This document shows, piece after piece, positions 1 to 8,914 of a stretch of 64,000 nt of DNA; within the stretch, counting starts at the first letter, position 1, and every line of letters begins with the position of its first letter. The position numbers were made by a program, and so were the translations under genes. This DNA is from Raineya sp. GTDB lineage: Bacteria > Bacteroidota > Bacteroidia > Cytophagales > Thermonemataceae. The stretch is from assembly GCA_025454915.1 (NCBI GenBank), contig JALONN010000003.1, forward strand, positions 496,001-560,000, read 5' to 3'. The notes under the pieces were generated by a model, which had not been told where the DNA came from, made no database searches, and worked only from the letters and a program-made list of their open reading frames with translations.

Positions 1-873
1 TCCCCTTGTAAGAGTCCCGTTAATTACCTCTAAACCACCAACATATACTACTAAAATATTGCTCAGACCTATCAGAGCCAAAACCAAAGGAAAGAACCAA
101 GCTTCAGCAGTAGTTAATTTTAAAGATTTTTGTCTGTAAGTGTCACTTTCTTTTGTAAAATTTTCTACAGAATTTTTTTCTCTTGCAAAAGCTTTAATAA
201 CTCTAATTCCTGAAAATGCCTCCTGTACAAACGAAGAAAGTTTGGATAAACTCTGCTGAATTTGTTCGGAACGGCGATTGATAATATTATTGACAATATA
301 AATACTGATTGATAAAAATGGCAGGGGCAACAAACTATACATCGTTAATTTATAGTCCACAGAAAGCATATAAGGAATGACCATCACAAATACAGCTATC
401 AAATTGATACCATACATAATCCCTGGACCCAAATACATACGAACTTGGCTTACATCTTCAGAGATACGAGCCATTAAATCTCCTGTTTTATTTTTTCTGT
501 AAAAGCTTAATGGTAAAGACTGATAATGTTCGTATACTTCGCTTTTCAGGTCGTATTCAATAAATCTTGACATGACAATGAGGGTTTGTCTTACCAAAAA
601 CAAGAAAAAACCTCTTAATAAAGCCATTGTCAGGATGATACCTCCATAAATTAAGATATTGAAGGTAAAGGCATCCTCCATTTCCTTCTGACAAACAAAA
701 CCTTTGAGTAGGAAAAACCAGTCAATAGTTTCCTCTACAGCATTGAAGGCATAACGAACTACCTGAGCTGGCAGAATCAGAAAAAAATTGGATATTACTG
801 TAAACAGAATACCCAAAGCAAGCAAATGCTTGTATTTGTATAGATATTTATTGAGATATTTTAAAGAATGCAT
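1..873 (-). CDS. ABC exporter, transmembrane domain (3' end outside window)
   Basis: This is the N-terminal 291 codons of an ABC transporter with a fused membrane domain, read on the minus strand from an ATG at 873 and open to the left edge. The translation begins MHSLKYLNKYLYKYKHLL and has several hydrophobic helices. It carries the signature of type IV exporter membrane domains: a YRKNKTGDLMARISEDV stretch in the first cytoplasmic loop, then VNNIINRRSEQIQQSLS and FSGIRVIKAFAREK. This pattern is that of MsbA/multidrug half-transporters, in which an ATPase domain follows the membrane domain; that part lies outside the window, so the substrate cannot be judged. About 90 bases separate it from the next gene upstream. 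Confidence 0.9.
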   Translation of the reverse strand, partial: MHSLKYLNKYLYKYKHLLALGILFTVISNFFLILPAQVVRYAFNAVEETIDWFFLLKGFVCQKEMEDAFTFNILIYGGIILTMALLRGFFLFLVRQTLIVMSRFIEYDLKSEVYEHYQSLPLSFYRKNKTGDLMARISEDVSQVRMYLGPGIMYGINLIAVFVMVIPYMLSVDYKLTMYSLLPLPFLSISIYIVNNIINRRSEQIQQSLSKLSSFVQEAFSGIRVIKAFAREKNSVENFTKESDTYRQKSLKLTTAEAWFFPLVLALIGLSNILVVYVGGLEVINGTLTRG

Positions 874-965
874 TGAATGTTTTATTTAGAAAACGTAATG
901 GATAGAACAATTAGTATTTGAGTCCAATTGTTTATCATACAGCTAATAATTTTTTATCCTTTGGG

Positions 966-1301
966 TTATTTTTTAGGTGATTTAGCTTTACCTGACATCG
1001 TATTATAATCTTCTTTATTTTTAGCTCTATGTTGCTGGGCATCAAAGCGTTTGTATTTCAAGCCGTCTTCTGTACGATAGTTTTTTCTAAAAATTCTTCT
1101 ATACCAAGGCATTCCTGAGACTACTTTCAGATTTTTCTCCTTAATGGCTTCTTCTCTGGTTACGGGTCTCCCGTCTCCTCTTTCACCTCCAAAATAATGG
1201 GAATGGTCTTGGATAGTCTTACATCCCATTACCTTACATTTTTTCACACAACTACTGGTTGCCATCAGTAAAATAAAACCTAAAAACAAAAATATACGCA
1301 T
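966..1301 (-). CDS. Small putative lipoprotein
   Basis: A 111-residue protein starting at the ATG at 1301 (MRIFLFLGF); an in-frame TTG six codons upstream is less likely. The N-terminus is a short hydrophobic signal followed by a lipobox-like LMATSSC, so the mature protein would be lipid-anchored at the Cys. The remainder is basic and hydrophilic, with YRRIFRKNYRTEDGLKYKRF and a lysine-rich tail KSPKK, and contains several Cys (CKVMGC). The sequence resembles small Bacteroidota envelope proteins of unknown role. No function can be assigned. It lies 92 bases upstream of the ABC exporter on the same strand. Confidence 0.7.
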   Translation of the reverse strand: MRIFLFLGFILLMATSSCVKKCKVMGCKTIQDHSHYFGGERGDGRPVTREEAIKEKNLKVVSGMPWYRRIFRKNYRTEDGLKYKRFDAQQHRAKNKEDYNTMSGKAKSPKK

Positions 1302-1377
1302 GATTATTTCAATTGTCAATAAATAATTATCAATAAATAATGAGAACCTAATCTGGAAGTTTCCTTATAAAAAAACT

Positions 1378-2070
1378 CTAAATCTCAGTTCTTATAAGTT
1401 TGTACTCTTTCTCGCCATTATCTGCCTTATAATCAATAAGTTTAAAATTTTCAAAGTCTTCTATATTCCTTTGAAATATTTTTTCTGCTTTTTTCAATGT
1501 CCAAAATTTAGGATAATAAAAACCCTCAAATTTTATATTTTGCATATTCACTATAAAACTATAGTCAAAAAGATTTTTTCCACTATATGTTAATGCTATT
1601 TTTCCACTCCATTCAATATCAAAATTTTCCTTATTTTTTTTAAATATGATGTTGTGATTTGCACAATTATCATGCCCTAAAAGATAAATATTAAAAGCTA
1701 AATTTTCATAATCAAAATTTTTGGAAAAAGGCAGTTTATTAGCTATCAGTTCTTTTTGAACACAATTATTAAAGTTTACTTTTTTAGTCTTAGAGCCTAT
1801 TTTTATTCCTTTATTTTTTTCTTTCCAGTAAGTGGAGGATATTTTACAGTTATGATAGTTTTTCCAAAGAACTTTTGCATTCCAGTTGGATTCAGGCTCT
1901 TCTATATCATCACTTTCATCTTCTGCATAATAGTTTTCACTTTCTAAATGAAAATCAAACCAAATATTTTCGTTATTATCAACTCTTCCATTCCATACAA
2001 AATTTTTAACTTTATGCCCATTTGGATAAGGATTTCCAAGAAAATATATTTTGTTGGGTTCTGTTATCAT
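1378..2070 (-). CDS. Hypothetical cytoplasmic protein
   Basis: A 230-residue protein with ATG at 2070 and no signal peptide or membrane segment. It is rich in Asn, Lys and aromatic residues and has a striking number of Trp (WNGR, WNAKVLW, IEWSGKIAL), suggesting a beta-rich globular fold. I do not recognise a family. It begins 25 bases after the aldehyde dehydrogenase stop on the same strand and may be cotranscribed. Its very low GC compared with the dehydrogenase is compatible with an accessory gene, but this is weak evidence. Confidence 0.6.
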   Translation of the reverse strand: MITEPNKIYFLGNPYPNGHKVKNFVWNGRVDNNENIWFDFHLESENYYAEDESDDIEEPESNWNAKVLWKNYHNCKISSTYWKEKNKGIKIGSKTKKVNFNNCVQKELIANKLPFSKNFDYENLAFNIYLLGHDNCANHNIIFKKNKENFDIEWSGKIALTYSGKNLFDYSFIVNMQNIKFEGFYYPKFWTLKKAEKIFQRNIEDFENFKLIDYKADNGEKEYKLIRTEI

Positions 2071-2095
2071 TTTGATAATAAATTTTACTATTCTT

Positions 2096-3502
2096 TTACA
2101 GCCATTTAAACACTTGTTGTAATAAACCTAATTTACCTTTGTAAGGAGGGTAACGCAAAGGAATATCCAGCCAAAACGGCTTTTTAAGTACTGCTTTATA
2201 ATGAGTAAAGTTATCAAAACTATGCTTTCCATGATAGCCTCCCATTCCACTATTGCCTACTCCGCCAAAAGGTAGATGAGAATTTGCTAAATGAATGACT
2301 GTATCATTGATACAAGCCCCTCCAAACGATACACTTTCAAGTACTTTTTCCTGTTTTGCATCACTTTTTCCAAAATAATAACAAGCCAAAGGTTTTTCTT
2401 TGTATTTCAAATCTTCAATTACTTCATCCAAATCCGAAAACTCTAAAATAGGCAGTATTGGACCAAAAATTTCTTCTTGCATAATAGCATCATCCCATGT
2501 AACATTATCTAGCAATGTTGGGGCTATGTACAATTCTTTTTCGTCTGTTTCGCCTCCTTTTACTACCACACCATTACTCAAATATTTTTTGAGACGCTCA
2601 AAATGGCGTTGGTTGATAATACGAGGATAATCTTCACTTTGTTGAGGGTTTTCACCATAAAACTCTGTAATACAGGCACTCATTTTATTAATGAGCAGGC
2701 TTCTGATATTTTTATGAGCCAGTACATAGTCAGGAGCCACACAGGTTTGTCCACCATTCAAAAATTTACCCCAAACAATGCGTTTGGCTGTTACATCCAA
2801 ATCTGCATCTTCATCAACAATACAAGGGCTTTTTCCGCCCAATTCAAGTGTTACAGGTGTAATATACTCAGCAGCAGCTTTGGCAACTATTTTACCTACG
2901 GCTGTACTTCCAGTAAAAAATATTTTATCAAAACGTTCTTTTAAAAGTGTTTGCGTTTCTTCTACTCCTCCTTCTACCACACCTACATATTCTTCTTCAA
3001 AAACTTCTTGCATAATTACCTTGATAATGTGGGATGTATGAGGTGGTAATTCAGAAGGTTTGATGACAACTGTATTTCCAGCTGCAATAGCTCCTATTGC
3101 AGGAAGCACCGTAAGCTGAAAAGGGTAGTTCCATGCACCTATTACAAGGACTGTGCCATAAGGCTCTGGATATAAGTAATTGGTTGAAGGAAAATTAAGA
3201 ATAGAACCCCTTGTAGATTTTGGACGAGCCCATTCTTTCAGGTTTTCTTTCATTACCTTGATTTCATCAATCACTAAGGCTACTTCCGATACAAACGACT
3301 CAAAGTTTGACTTCCTGAAATCTTTGTGAAGAGCCTCAAAAATATCTTCTTTATGGCGTTCTATAGAGCGTTGTAGTAAATTTAGTTTTTCTAAACGATA
3401 AGAAACCTCTTTGGTTTTATGTGTCTTGAAAAAAGATTTCTGACGAGCAATTAAATCAACGATGGGATTGGTAGCCACATTTTTTTCTACAAGAACTTCC
3501 AT
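2096..3502 (-). CDS. NAD(P)-dependent aldehyde dehydrogenase (ALDH3-like)
   Basis: A 468-residue aldehyde dehydrogenase that oxidises aldehydes to carboxylic acids with NAD(P). All key residues are visible: the oxyanion Asn in GAWNYPF (N125), the cofactor Lys in VIKPSE (K148), the nucleotide-binding FFTGSTAVGK (196-203), the general base Glu in LELGGKSP (E220) and the catalytic Cys in GGQTCVAPD (C254). The length (about 460-490) and the hydrophobic C-terminal tail are those of the class 3/fatty aldehyde dehydrogenase branch rather than the 500-residue class 1/2 enzymes. A role in fatty or aromatic aldehyde oxidation is inferred; the exact substrate is unknown. It is divergent from the gene at 3682. 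Confidence 0.95.
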   Translation of the reverse strand: MEVLVEKNVATNPIVDLIARQKSFFKTHKTKEVSYRLEKLNLLQRSIERHKEDIFEALHKDFRKSNFESFVSEVALVIDEIKVMKENLKEWARPKSTRGSILNFPSTNYLYPEPYGTVLVIGAWNYPFQLTVLPAIGAIAAGNTVVIKPSELPPHTSHIIKVIMQEVFEEEYVGVVEGGVEETQTLLKERFDKIFFTGSTAVGKIVAKAAAEYITPVTLELGGKSPCIVDEDADLDVTAKRIVWGKFLNGGQTCVAPDYVLAHKNIRSLLINKMSACITEFYGENPQQSEDYPRIINQRHFERLKKYLSNGVVVKGGETDEKELYIAPTLLDNVTWDDAIMQEEIFGPILPILEFSDLDEVIEDLKYKEKPLACYYFGKSDAKQEKVLESVSFGGACINDTVIHLANSHLPFGGVGNSGMGGYHGKHSFDNFTHYKAVLKKPFWLDIPLRYPPYKGKLGLLQQVFKWL

Positions 3503-3681
3503 AATTTTTGTATATTTAGGAATGGATAATCTAACAAATTTGCATATTTTTTTTAATCAAAACCAAATATTTGCTTTTTTTGTTCGTAATTAAACGCTAA
3601 GGCTTAAAATTTGCTGATACCATTTATAAAGAAAAAGTGTTTTTTGCGTTATGATAATACGATTTCTACGATTAAATTTCT

Positions 3682-4962
3682 ATGACTATGTATAAAAAGA
3701 GTTGGTTAATTGTTGTGATGCTGGTTTTGTCTATGGTTGGGCAAAAAGCATGGGCAAATTACATCCTCATTTCGATGGATAAAGCTCAAAAAAACCATCT
3801 AAAAGCTTATGGAATAGCCTATTGGATTCTTTCTAAAATGGGACAAGAAGTAGACTGGCTTTTAAACTATAAAGGAGGCAGTTTTGGTACAAAATATATT
3901 CAGAAAATAGAAAACGAACTGGTTGTCAGAGGAGTAAGCTATACTGTCATTTCCGATGCCCAGTACAATCAGGTACTTGCTGAAATAGGAAGCCCTTCAG
4001 CTAATATGGATATTGTAAAACTTGAAAAAGCTCCTAAAGTGGCTGTTTATTCTCCCAAAACCAAACAACCATGGGATGACGCCGTAACACTGGTACTAAC
4101 TTATGCTGAAATTCCGTATGATTTAATTTATGATGATGAAATTATGCAGAATAAGCTTGTAGAATATGATTGGTTACACCTACACCATGAAGATTTTACA
4201 GGACAACAGGGTAAGTTTTATGCTCAGGCTCGTAATCAGGCATGGTATGTCCAAGAAAGAAAAGAACTGGAGTCTATGGCTAAAAAATGGGGATTCTCGA
4301 AAGTTTCCCAGCTTAAGCTCAACATTGTAAAAAAAATCAGAGATTTTTGTTTTGGAGGAGGATTTATGTTTGCAATGTGTTCTGCTACAGATACTTTCGA
4401 TATTGCAATGGCAGCTGAAGGAGTAGATATTTGTGAAAGTATGTATGATGGTGATGGAGCTGACCCACAAGCTCAACAAAAACTTAATTTTAAAAATACT
4501 CTTGCCTTCAAAGAGTTTTATTTGGAGAAAAACCCGTATGTATACGAATACTCAGATATTGATAATCAACAACATGAACGTGGTGTCAATGAAAAAACAG
4601 ACTTTTTTCAGCTATTTACATTTTCTGCAAAATGGGACCCTATCCCTACCATGCTTACCCAAAGCCATGAAAACCTAATAAAAGGTTTTATGGGACAAAC
4701 AACTGCTTTCAAAAAGAAAACCATTAAATCTGAAGTGCTTGTAATGGCTGAAACCAAACAATGCAACGAAGCTCGTTATATACATGGTACTTACGGAAAC
4801 GGAACATGGACATTTTATGGAGGACATGACCCTGAAGATTATCAGCATTTTGTTGGTGAAGAACCCACAGATTTGAATTTACATCCTAATTCACCTGGTT
4901 ATCGCCTCATTTTGAACAATGTCCTCTTCCCTGCTGCCAAAAAGAAAAAACAAAAAACATAA
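3682..4962 (+). CDS. Periplasmic class I amidotransferase-like protein ('asparagine synthetase B' type)
   Basis: A 426-residue protein with an N-terminal signal peptide ending near AWA (residue 25), so it should be exported; ATG at 3682 with an alternative ATG at 3688. Homologues in Bacteroidota are, as I recall, often labelled asparagine synthetase B, but I see neither an N-terminal Cys nucleophile after Met nor a PP-loop ATP pyrophosphatase motif (SGGxDS). Instead it shows FCFGGGFMFAMCSATD with a candidate nucleophile elbow Cys at 233, and a later GGHDPEDY containing a possible His, which looks like a glutamine amidotransferase/DJ-1 fold. The conserved start of the mature protein (SMDKAQKNHLKAYGIAYW) suggests a well-kept function. 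Real activity unknown. Confidence 0.75.
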   Translation: MTMYKKSWLIVVMLVLSMVGQKAWANYILISMDKAQKNHLKAYGIAYWILSKMGQEVDWLLNYKGGSFGTKYIQKIENELVVRGVSYTVISDAQYNQVLAEIGSPSANMDIVKLEKAPKVAVYSPKTKQPWDDAVTLVLTYAEIPYDLIYDDEIMQNKLVEYDWLHLHHEDFTGQQGKFYAQARNQAWYVQERKELESMAKKWGFSKVSQLKLNIVKKIRDFCFGGGFMFAMCSATDTFDIAMAAEGVDICESMYDGDGADPQAQQKLNFKNTLAFKEFYLEKNPYVYEYSDIDNQQHERGVNEKTDFFQLFTFSAKWDPIPTMLTQSHENLIKGFMGQTTAFKKKTIKSEVLVMAETKQCNEARYIHGTYGNGTWTFYGGHDPEDYQHFVGEEPTDLNLHPNSPGYRLILNNVLFPAAKKKKQKT

Positions 4963-4965
4963 TAG

Positions 4966-4991
4966 TAGGGGCGAATAATCATTCGCCCCTA
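4966..4991. repeat. Perfect 11-bp palindromic hairpin between two plus-strand genes
   Basis: An 11-bp perfect inverted repeat (TAGGGGCGAAT / ATTCGCCCCTA) with a 4-base loop starts 3 bases after the stop codon of the amidotransferase-like gene. It is far more GC-rich than its surroundings. There is no T-run immediately after the stem, so it is not a classic intrinsic terminator; it looks more like a REP-type palindromic element, although it could still terminate or stabilise the upstream mRNA. Confidence 0.6.
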
Positions 4992-5014
4992 TTGCTTTAT
5001 ACCTTCCAACCAAT

Positions 5015-5791
5015 ATGCCTGAAATTTTACAGTATTTTATTGTTTTTATTGCAAGTATTCTTGCTGGTTTTATCAATACACTTGCAGGAAGCGGAAGCCT
5101 GATAATGCTCCCATTACTCATGTGGGTTGGTCTGCCTCCTGTAGTTGCCAATGGTACCAATCGTATTGCTGTGGTGTTTCAGAGTGCCACAGGGCTTACA
5201 ACCTTTCTGAAAAAATCATCCATCAGACTCCAAAACCCTTTTTGGATTATTACACCTTCTCTGTTGGGAGCTTTATTTGGAGCCTACCAAGCCACTCAGG
5301 TAAGTGATGAATTCTTCAAAGAGTTTCTAGGTATTTTGATGATTGTCATGCTCTTTCTAATTCTTTTAAAGCCAGAAAAATGGCTGAAAGCCAAAATACA
5401 GGAATCTAATAATGATAACCAGTGGTATAACTTACTAGGACTCTTTTTTGTAGGTGTTTATGGCGGATTTGTACAGGCAGGTGTAGGAATATTTTTACTT
5501 GTAGTGCTTGTGATGGGTATGGAGAAACCCATGAAAATAGCCAATGCATATAAACTCATTATTGTAGCCTTATATGCTTTACCTGTACTAATTGTATTTT
5601 TGTGGAGTGGTCAGGCTAACTGGAAATGGGGGCTTTTTACGGCTGTTGGGCAGGCAACAGGAGCCTATATTGCCGCTAACTTTGCAGCCAAACACCCCAA
5701 AGCCGACCGTTGGACATACTATTTACTTATTTTTGTAATAGTTGTTTCGATTGTTTATTTCTATTGGGATAAACTGAGTATAACTTACTAA
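5015..5791 (+). CDS. TauE/SafE family permease (sulfite/organic anion exporter type)
   Basis: A 258-residue membrane protein with about eight hydrophobic segments, the usual size for the TauE/SafE (DUF81) family, which exports sulfite, sulfoacetate or related anions. The N-terminus has the family signature: ASILAGFINTLAGSGSLIMLPLL followed by NGTNRIAVVFQS, and the second half repeats it with FVGVYGGFVQAGVGIFLL, reflecting the internal duplication of the family. ATG at 5015; the gene follows the amidotransferase-like gene by 52 bases that include the palindrome. It converges with the LRR operon, ending 11 bases before the LRR stop at 5803. The substrate cannot be told from sequence. Confidence 0.9.
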   Translation: MPEILQYFIVFIASILAGFINTLAGSGSLIMLPLLMWVGLPPVVANGTNRIAVVFQSATGLTTFLKKSSIRLQNPFWIITPSLLGALFGAYQATQVSDEFFKEFLGILMIVMLFLILLKPEKWLKAKIQESNNDNQWYNLLGLFFVGVYGGFVQAGVGIFLLVVLVMGMEKPMKIANAYKLIIVALYALPVLIVFLWSGQANWKWGLFTAVGQATGAYIAANFAAKHPKADRWTYYLLIFVIVVSIVYFYWDKLSITY

Positions 5792-5802
5792 ATACCTAAA
5801 AG

Positions 5803-6573
5803 TCAATCCATTTTCAATGTAAGGTTTTTCATCAGTTTTATTTCATCAGGTATTTTTATGATGGGGTTTCCACAGACATTCAAATATATGAGGTTAGGCA
5901 GATTGGCTATTTCTCTGGGTAATGTTTCCAGTTGGTTATTTTCTAAATCCAATATTTTGAGGTTTTTTAGATTTCCAATTTCTTTGGGTAAGCTTTCTAG
6001 TCGGTTTTTGGTTACTTGTAAGGTGCTTATTTGCTTTAAATTCCCAATTTCAGGAGGCAACGTATTGATTTGATTTCCTGTCAGATTCATGTTTTCCAGA
6101 CTTTCACAGTCGCCAATTTCAGGAGGCAGGATTTTTATCTGATTGATAGTTGCTGTCAGGTAACGAAGTTTTTTGAGCTTTCCAATTTCGGGGGGTAAAC
6201 TTTTGAGTTGATTATTATAAACACTCAATTCTTCCAAACTTTTCATATCACCAATTTCAGGTGGTAATGATTGCAACATATTACCACTAATATCCAAATA
6301 ACTCAGATTAGGCAGTAAAGCCAATTCCGTTGGAAAATCAGTAATTCTATTGAGGAACAGATTTAGTTCTTTTATTTCAAATAATGAGCGTTCAAATGTC
6401 CAATGTTTGTATTTTAATAGAAAACTTCTTGCCTTTTTATATGAAGAAACGGAATTTCCAAAATAGCTTATAAATTCTGTTTCGTAATTTTCTGCTAATA
6501 ATAGCCCCAGTTCAAGATTTGCCTCATTGTTACTTTCTATTAAGTCTATAACATTTCTAAACTCTTTCAACAT
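5803..6573 (-). CDS. LRR protein with shared N-terminal module (paralogue 1)
   Basis: A 256-residue protein without a signal peptide. Residues 1-65 are the N-terminal module shared by all five LRR genes of the window (here KEFRNVIDLIESNNEANLE...LLLAENYETEF). From about residue 70 there are roughly eight 23-residue leucine-rich repeats of the LPPEIGNLK type, with the consensus L..L.yL.v..NqI..LPpEIg. Such repeats form a curved protein-binding surface and are probably cytoplasmic here. It is the last gene of a four-gene minus-strand operon, starting 2 bases after the stop of the preceding LRR gene. Its binding partner is unknown. Confidence 0.9.
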   Translation of the reverse strand: MLKEFRNVIDLIESNNEANLELGLLLAENYETEFISYFGNSVSSYKKARSFLLKYKHWTFERSLFEIKELNLFLNRITDFPTELALLPNLSYLDISGNMLQSLPPEIGDMKSLEELSVYNNQLKSLPPEIGKLKKLRYLTATINQIKILPPEIGDCESLENMNLTGNQINTLPPEIGNLKQISTLQVTKNRLESLPKEIGNLKNLKILDLENNQLETLPREIANLPNLIYLNVCGNPIIKIPDEIKLMKNLTLKMD

Positions 6574-6575
6574 AA

Positions 6576-7871
6576 CTAATAGATTTTCAATTTATTGTCT
6601 TCTACAAACGTCCCATACAAATTATCTAATTCTTTGTCTATCACTATTTTTCCATCATTCTTTCCAATATAAATCTTTTTAAGATGTTTTAACTCTTTTG
6701 AAAGCATTTTAATAGAATTTCCTTCCAAATATAATATCTCTAGTTTTTGTAATTGATTCATTCTCTTGGGTAAATGCTCTATCAAATTTCCATCTAAGCG
6801 TAGTTTTTTCAAGTTTTTGAGTTTCACAATACTTTCAGGCAGTTTTTGAAATTTATTATGACACAGAGATAAAGTTTCTAGTTTCTTGAGTTTTCCGATT
6901 TCCTCAGGTAATTCTTTTAAAGAGGCATTTTGCTGAATATCCAACTCTTCTAGTTTTTTCAAATTGAATAATTCAGCAGGTAAATCTTTTAATCTATTTC
7001 TCATTAGCGAAAGCCATGTCAGGCTTTTCAAATTTCCCATTTCAGAAGGCAAATGAGTTAATTTATTATTACCAAGGCTTAAAAAATTTAATTTTGTCAT
7101 TTCTCCCATTTCAGGAGGTAATTTTTGAAGTTTATTTTGCTCTAAATAAAGACTTTCACAATTTTTCCATTTTCCAATTTCAGCAGGTAGTGTACTGATT
7201 TGATTATCAGAAAGTCCTACTTGGCTTAGTTTTACCAATTCTCCCATTTCAGGAGGTAAAACTTTGATTTTATTGTTGGAAACACTCAAATGCTCAAGTC
7301 TTTGTGCTTTGTTTATTTCTTTTGGTATGTGTGTAATTTGATTATGAGCAGCCGAAAATTCATTCAACCATTTTAATTCAAATAACTCAGTTGGTAAACT
7401 TTTCAAACGATTATAATCTATATGAAAAGTATATAATTTTTTGAGTTGCTTGATTTCTTTTGGAATAGATTTGATATTATTTTGCATCAAGTCCAAATAC
7501 CAAAGTTTTTTCAGTTGAAATATGCCTTTAGGAATTTGGACTAATCTATTTCCAGAGAGCCTGAGTTCTCCTAAATTTTTTAAAAGATATATTTCGTTAG
7601 GAATAGATTTTAAACCTCTTTTGGACAAATCAAGTTCTGTAATAGATAGAATAGGTTCACCTCTTTTCCATGTACTTCTTCTACTATGTTCTTCTAAAAA
7701 ATCTATCAGTTTTTTATATTGTAATGCACTACAACCAAATTCTTGATAGAAATCTGTTTGATAATTTTTAGCTAAATCTAATGCTAACTCAGTATTAGAT
7801 TCATCACTTTCAAGTAAAAAAATAATATTTTGAAGCTGTTTTTTTATATTATCAGATAGCTTTTTGGTCAT
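6576..7871 (-). CDS. LRR protein with shared N-terminal module (paralogue 2)
   Basis: A 431-residue protein, the longest LRR protein of the window. An N-terminal helical module (about residues 10-70, QNIIFLLESDESNTELALDLAKNYQTDF) is the divergent counterpart of the module in the other LRR genes. About fourteen 23-residue repeats follow, e.g. LPPEMGELVKLSQVGLSDNQIST and LPAEIGKWKN, and the tail (ELKHLKKIYIGKNDGK) departs from the repeat. No signal peptide, kinase, GTPase or STAND domain is present, so it looks like a pure scaffold/recognition protein. Its ATG overlaps the stop of the upstream LRR gene by 4 bases (7868-7871), implying translational coupling. Confidence 0.9.
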   Translation of the reverse strand: MTKKLSDNIKKQLQNIIFLLESDESNTELALDLAKNYQTDFYQEFGCSALQYKKLIDFLEEHSRRSTWKRGEPILSITELDLSKRGLKSIPNEIYLLKNLGELRLSGNRLVQIPKGIFQLKKLWYLDLMQNNIKSIPKEIKQLKKLYTFHIDYNRLKSLPTELFELKWLNEFSAAHNQITHIPKEINKAQRLEHLSVSNNKIKVLPPEMGELVKLSQVGLSDNQISTLPAEIGKWKNCESLYLEQNKLQKLPPEMGEMTKLNFLSLGNNKLTHLPSEMGNLKSLTWLSLMRNRLKDLPAELFNLKKLEELDIQQNASLKELPEEIGKLKKLETLSLCHNKFQKLPESIVKLKNLKKLRLDGNLIEHLPKRMNQLQKLEILYLEGNSIKMLSKELKHLKKIYIGKNDGKIVIDKELDNLYGTFVEDNKLKIY

Positions 7872-8914
7872 TTCCTTATCAAAATCAAGTTTTCTTTTTC
7901 TAACTCTTTGGGAATAGTATTAATAGGACAACCTGAAATGTTTAGATACTCTAAATTTGGAAGTTCTGAGAGCTCTTTAGGTAAAACTTCTATCTGATTA
8001 TGGCTCAGAAACAATGATTTTAAGTTCTTAAGTTTCAAAATACTGTTTGGAAATACTTTTATTTGATTGCTATCCAAATTTAATATTTCTAAACTTTCTA
8101 AACCTTCTATTTCTGTTGGTAATTCAGCTATTTTATTTTTATCTAACTCTAATATTTTTAGGTTTTTGAGTTTTCCTATTTCTTTTGGAATACTCTCTAA
8201 AAGATTGCCACTCAAGCCCAATGATGTTAATTCTTGTAAATTCTCAATTTCTGGAGCTATTTCTGCAATCTGGTTAAATCTTAAGGAGAGTCTGTCTAAT
8301 TTCAATAAAAAATATAAGCCTGCAGGCAATGTTTGCAACTGATTATAAGACAGTTCTAATTTTTCAAGTTTTTTTAAATTTTCAATCTTAATATCAATTT
8401 GTTTGAGCTGATTTGTCTCTAAATTTAAAAATTTCAATTTTTTTAATTTTTCAATCTCCTTAGGCAAAATTTCTATCTGATTTCTTGAGAAATCCAAGTT
8501 TTCTAAACTAACTACATTACCAATCTCAGAGGAGATTATTTGTATATAATTAGCTCGTGCATATATCTGATTGATTTTTTTGATTAAAAACAAACTTTTG
8601 GGTATTTCTTGAATTCTATTTTTATTAACATTGATGAATTCTAAATTTTTTAGTAGCCCAATTGCAGAAGGTATTTTGAGTAATCTCTTTGAATTTGCAT
8701 AAATATGAGTAATTGTCTGAATATCTGAGTTTCCATTCCAAACATTCATTTTTACCAAAAAACCTAAAAGCTCCTGATAGTCTGCCACACTACATTTAAA
8801 ATATTCCTCAAATTCTTCTTCATAACCTACAGCCAGAAGTAGACCCAGACGAATATTATTTTTATCAGGGCTTTCTATCAAATCAGCTATATTTCTAAAC
8901 TCAGGAGACATCAA
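7868..8914 (-). CDS. LRR protein with shared N-terminal module (paralogue 3)
   Basis: A 348-residue protein starting MSPEFRNIADLIESPDKNN, clearly the same N-terminal module as the genes at 52158 and 54292. About twelve leucine-rich repeats run from residue 75 to the end (IPKEIGKLKNLKILELDKNKIAE type). The C-terminus closes with GCPINTIPKELEKENLILIRK. No export signal. It overlaps by 4 bases both the upstream SLOG-like gene (8911-8914) and the downstream LRR gene (7868-7871), so the three are surely one transcript. Function unknown; a protein-protein interaction role is inferred from the fold. Confidence 0.9.
   Translation of the reverse strand: MMSPEFRNIADLIESPDKNNIRLGLLLAVGYEEEFEEYFKCSVADYQELLGFLVKMNVWNGNSDIQTITHIYANSKRLLKIPSAIGLLKNLEFINVNKNRIQEIPKSLFLIKKINQIYARANYIQIISSEIGNVVSLENLDFSRNQIEILPKEIEKLKKLKFLNLETNQLKQIDIKIENLKKLEKLELSYNQLQTLPAGLYFLLKLDRLSLRFNQIAEIAPEIENLQELTSLGLSGNLLESIPKEIGKLKNLKILELDKNKIAELPTEIEGLESLEILNLDSNQIKVFPNSILKLKNLKSLFLSHNQIEVLPKELSELPNLEYLNISGCPINTIPKELEKENLILIRK

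Noticed and set aside
2603..2944. 113-codon plus-strand ORF
   Set aside because: Antisense to the aldehyde dehydrogenase, whose catalytic motifs prove the minus-strand frame.
5803..8914. Regularly spaced DNA repeats resembling a CRISPR or minisatellite
   Set aside because: The spacing is 69 bases (23 codons) and the repeats are imperfect coding leucine-rich repeats, with no separate spacers.
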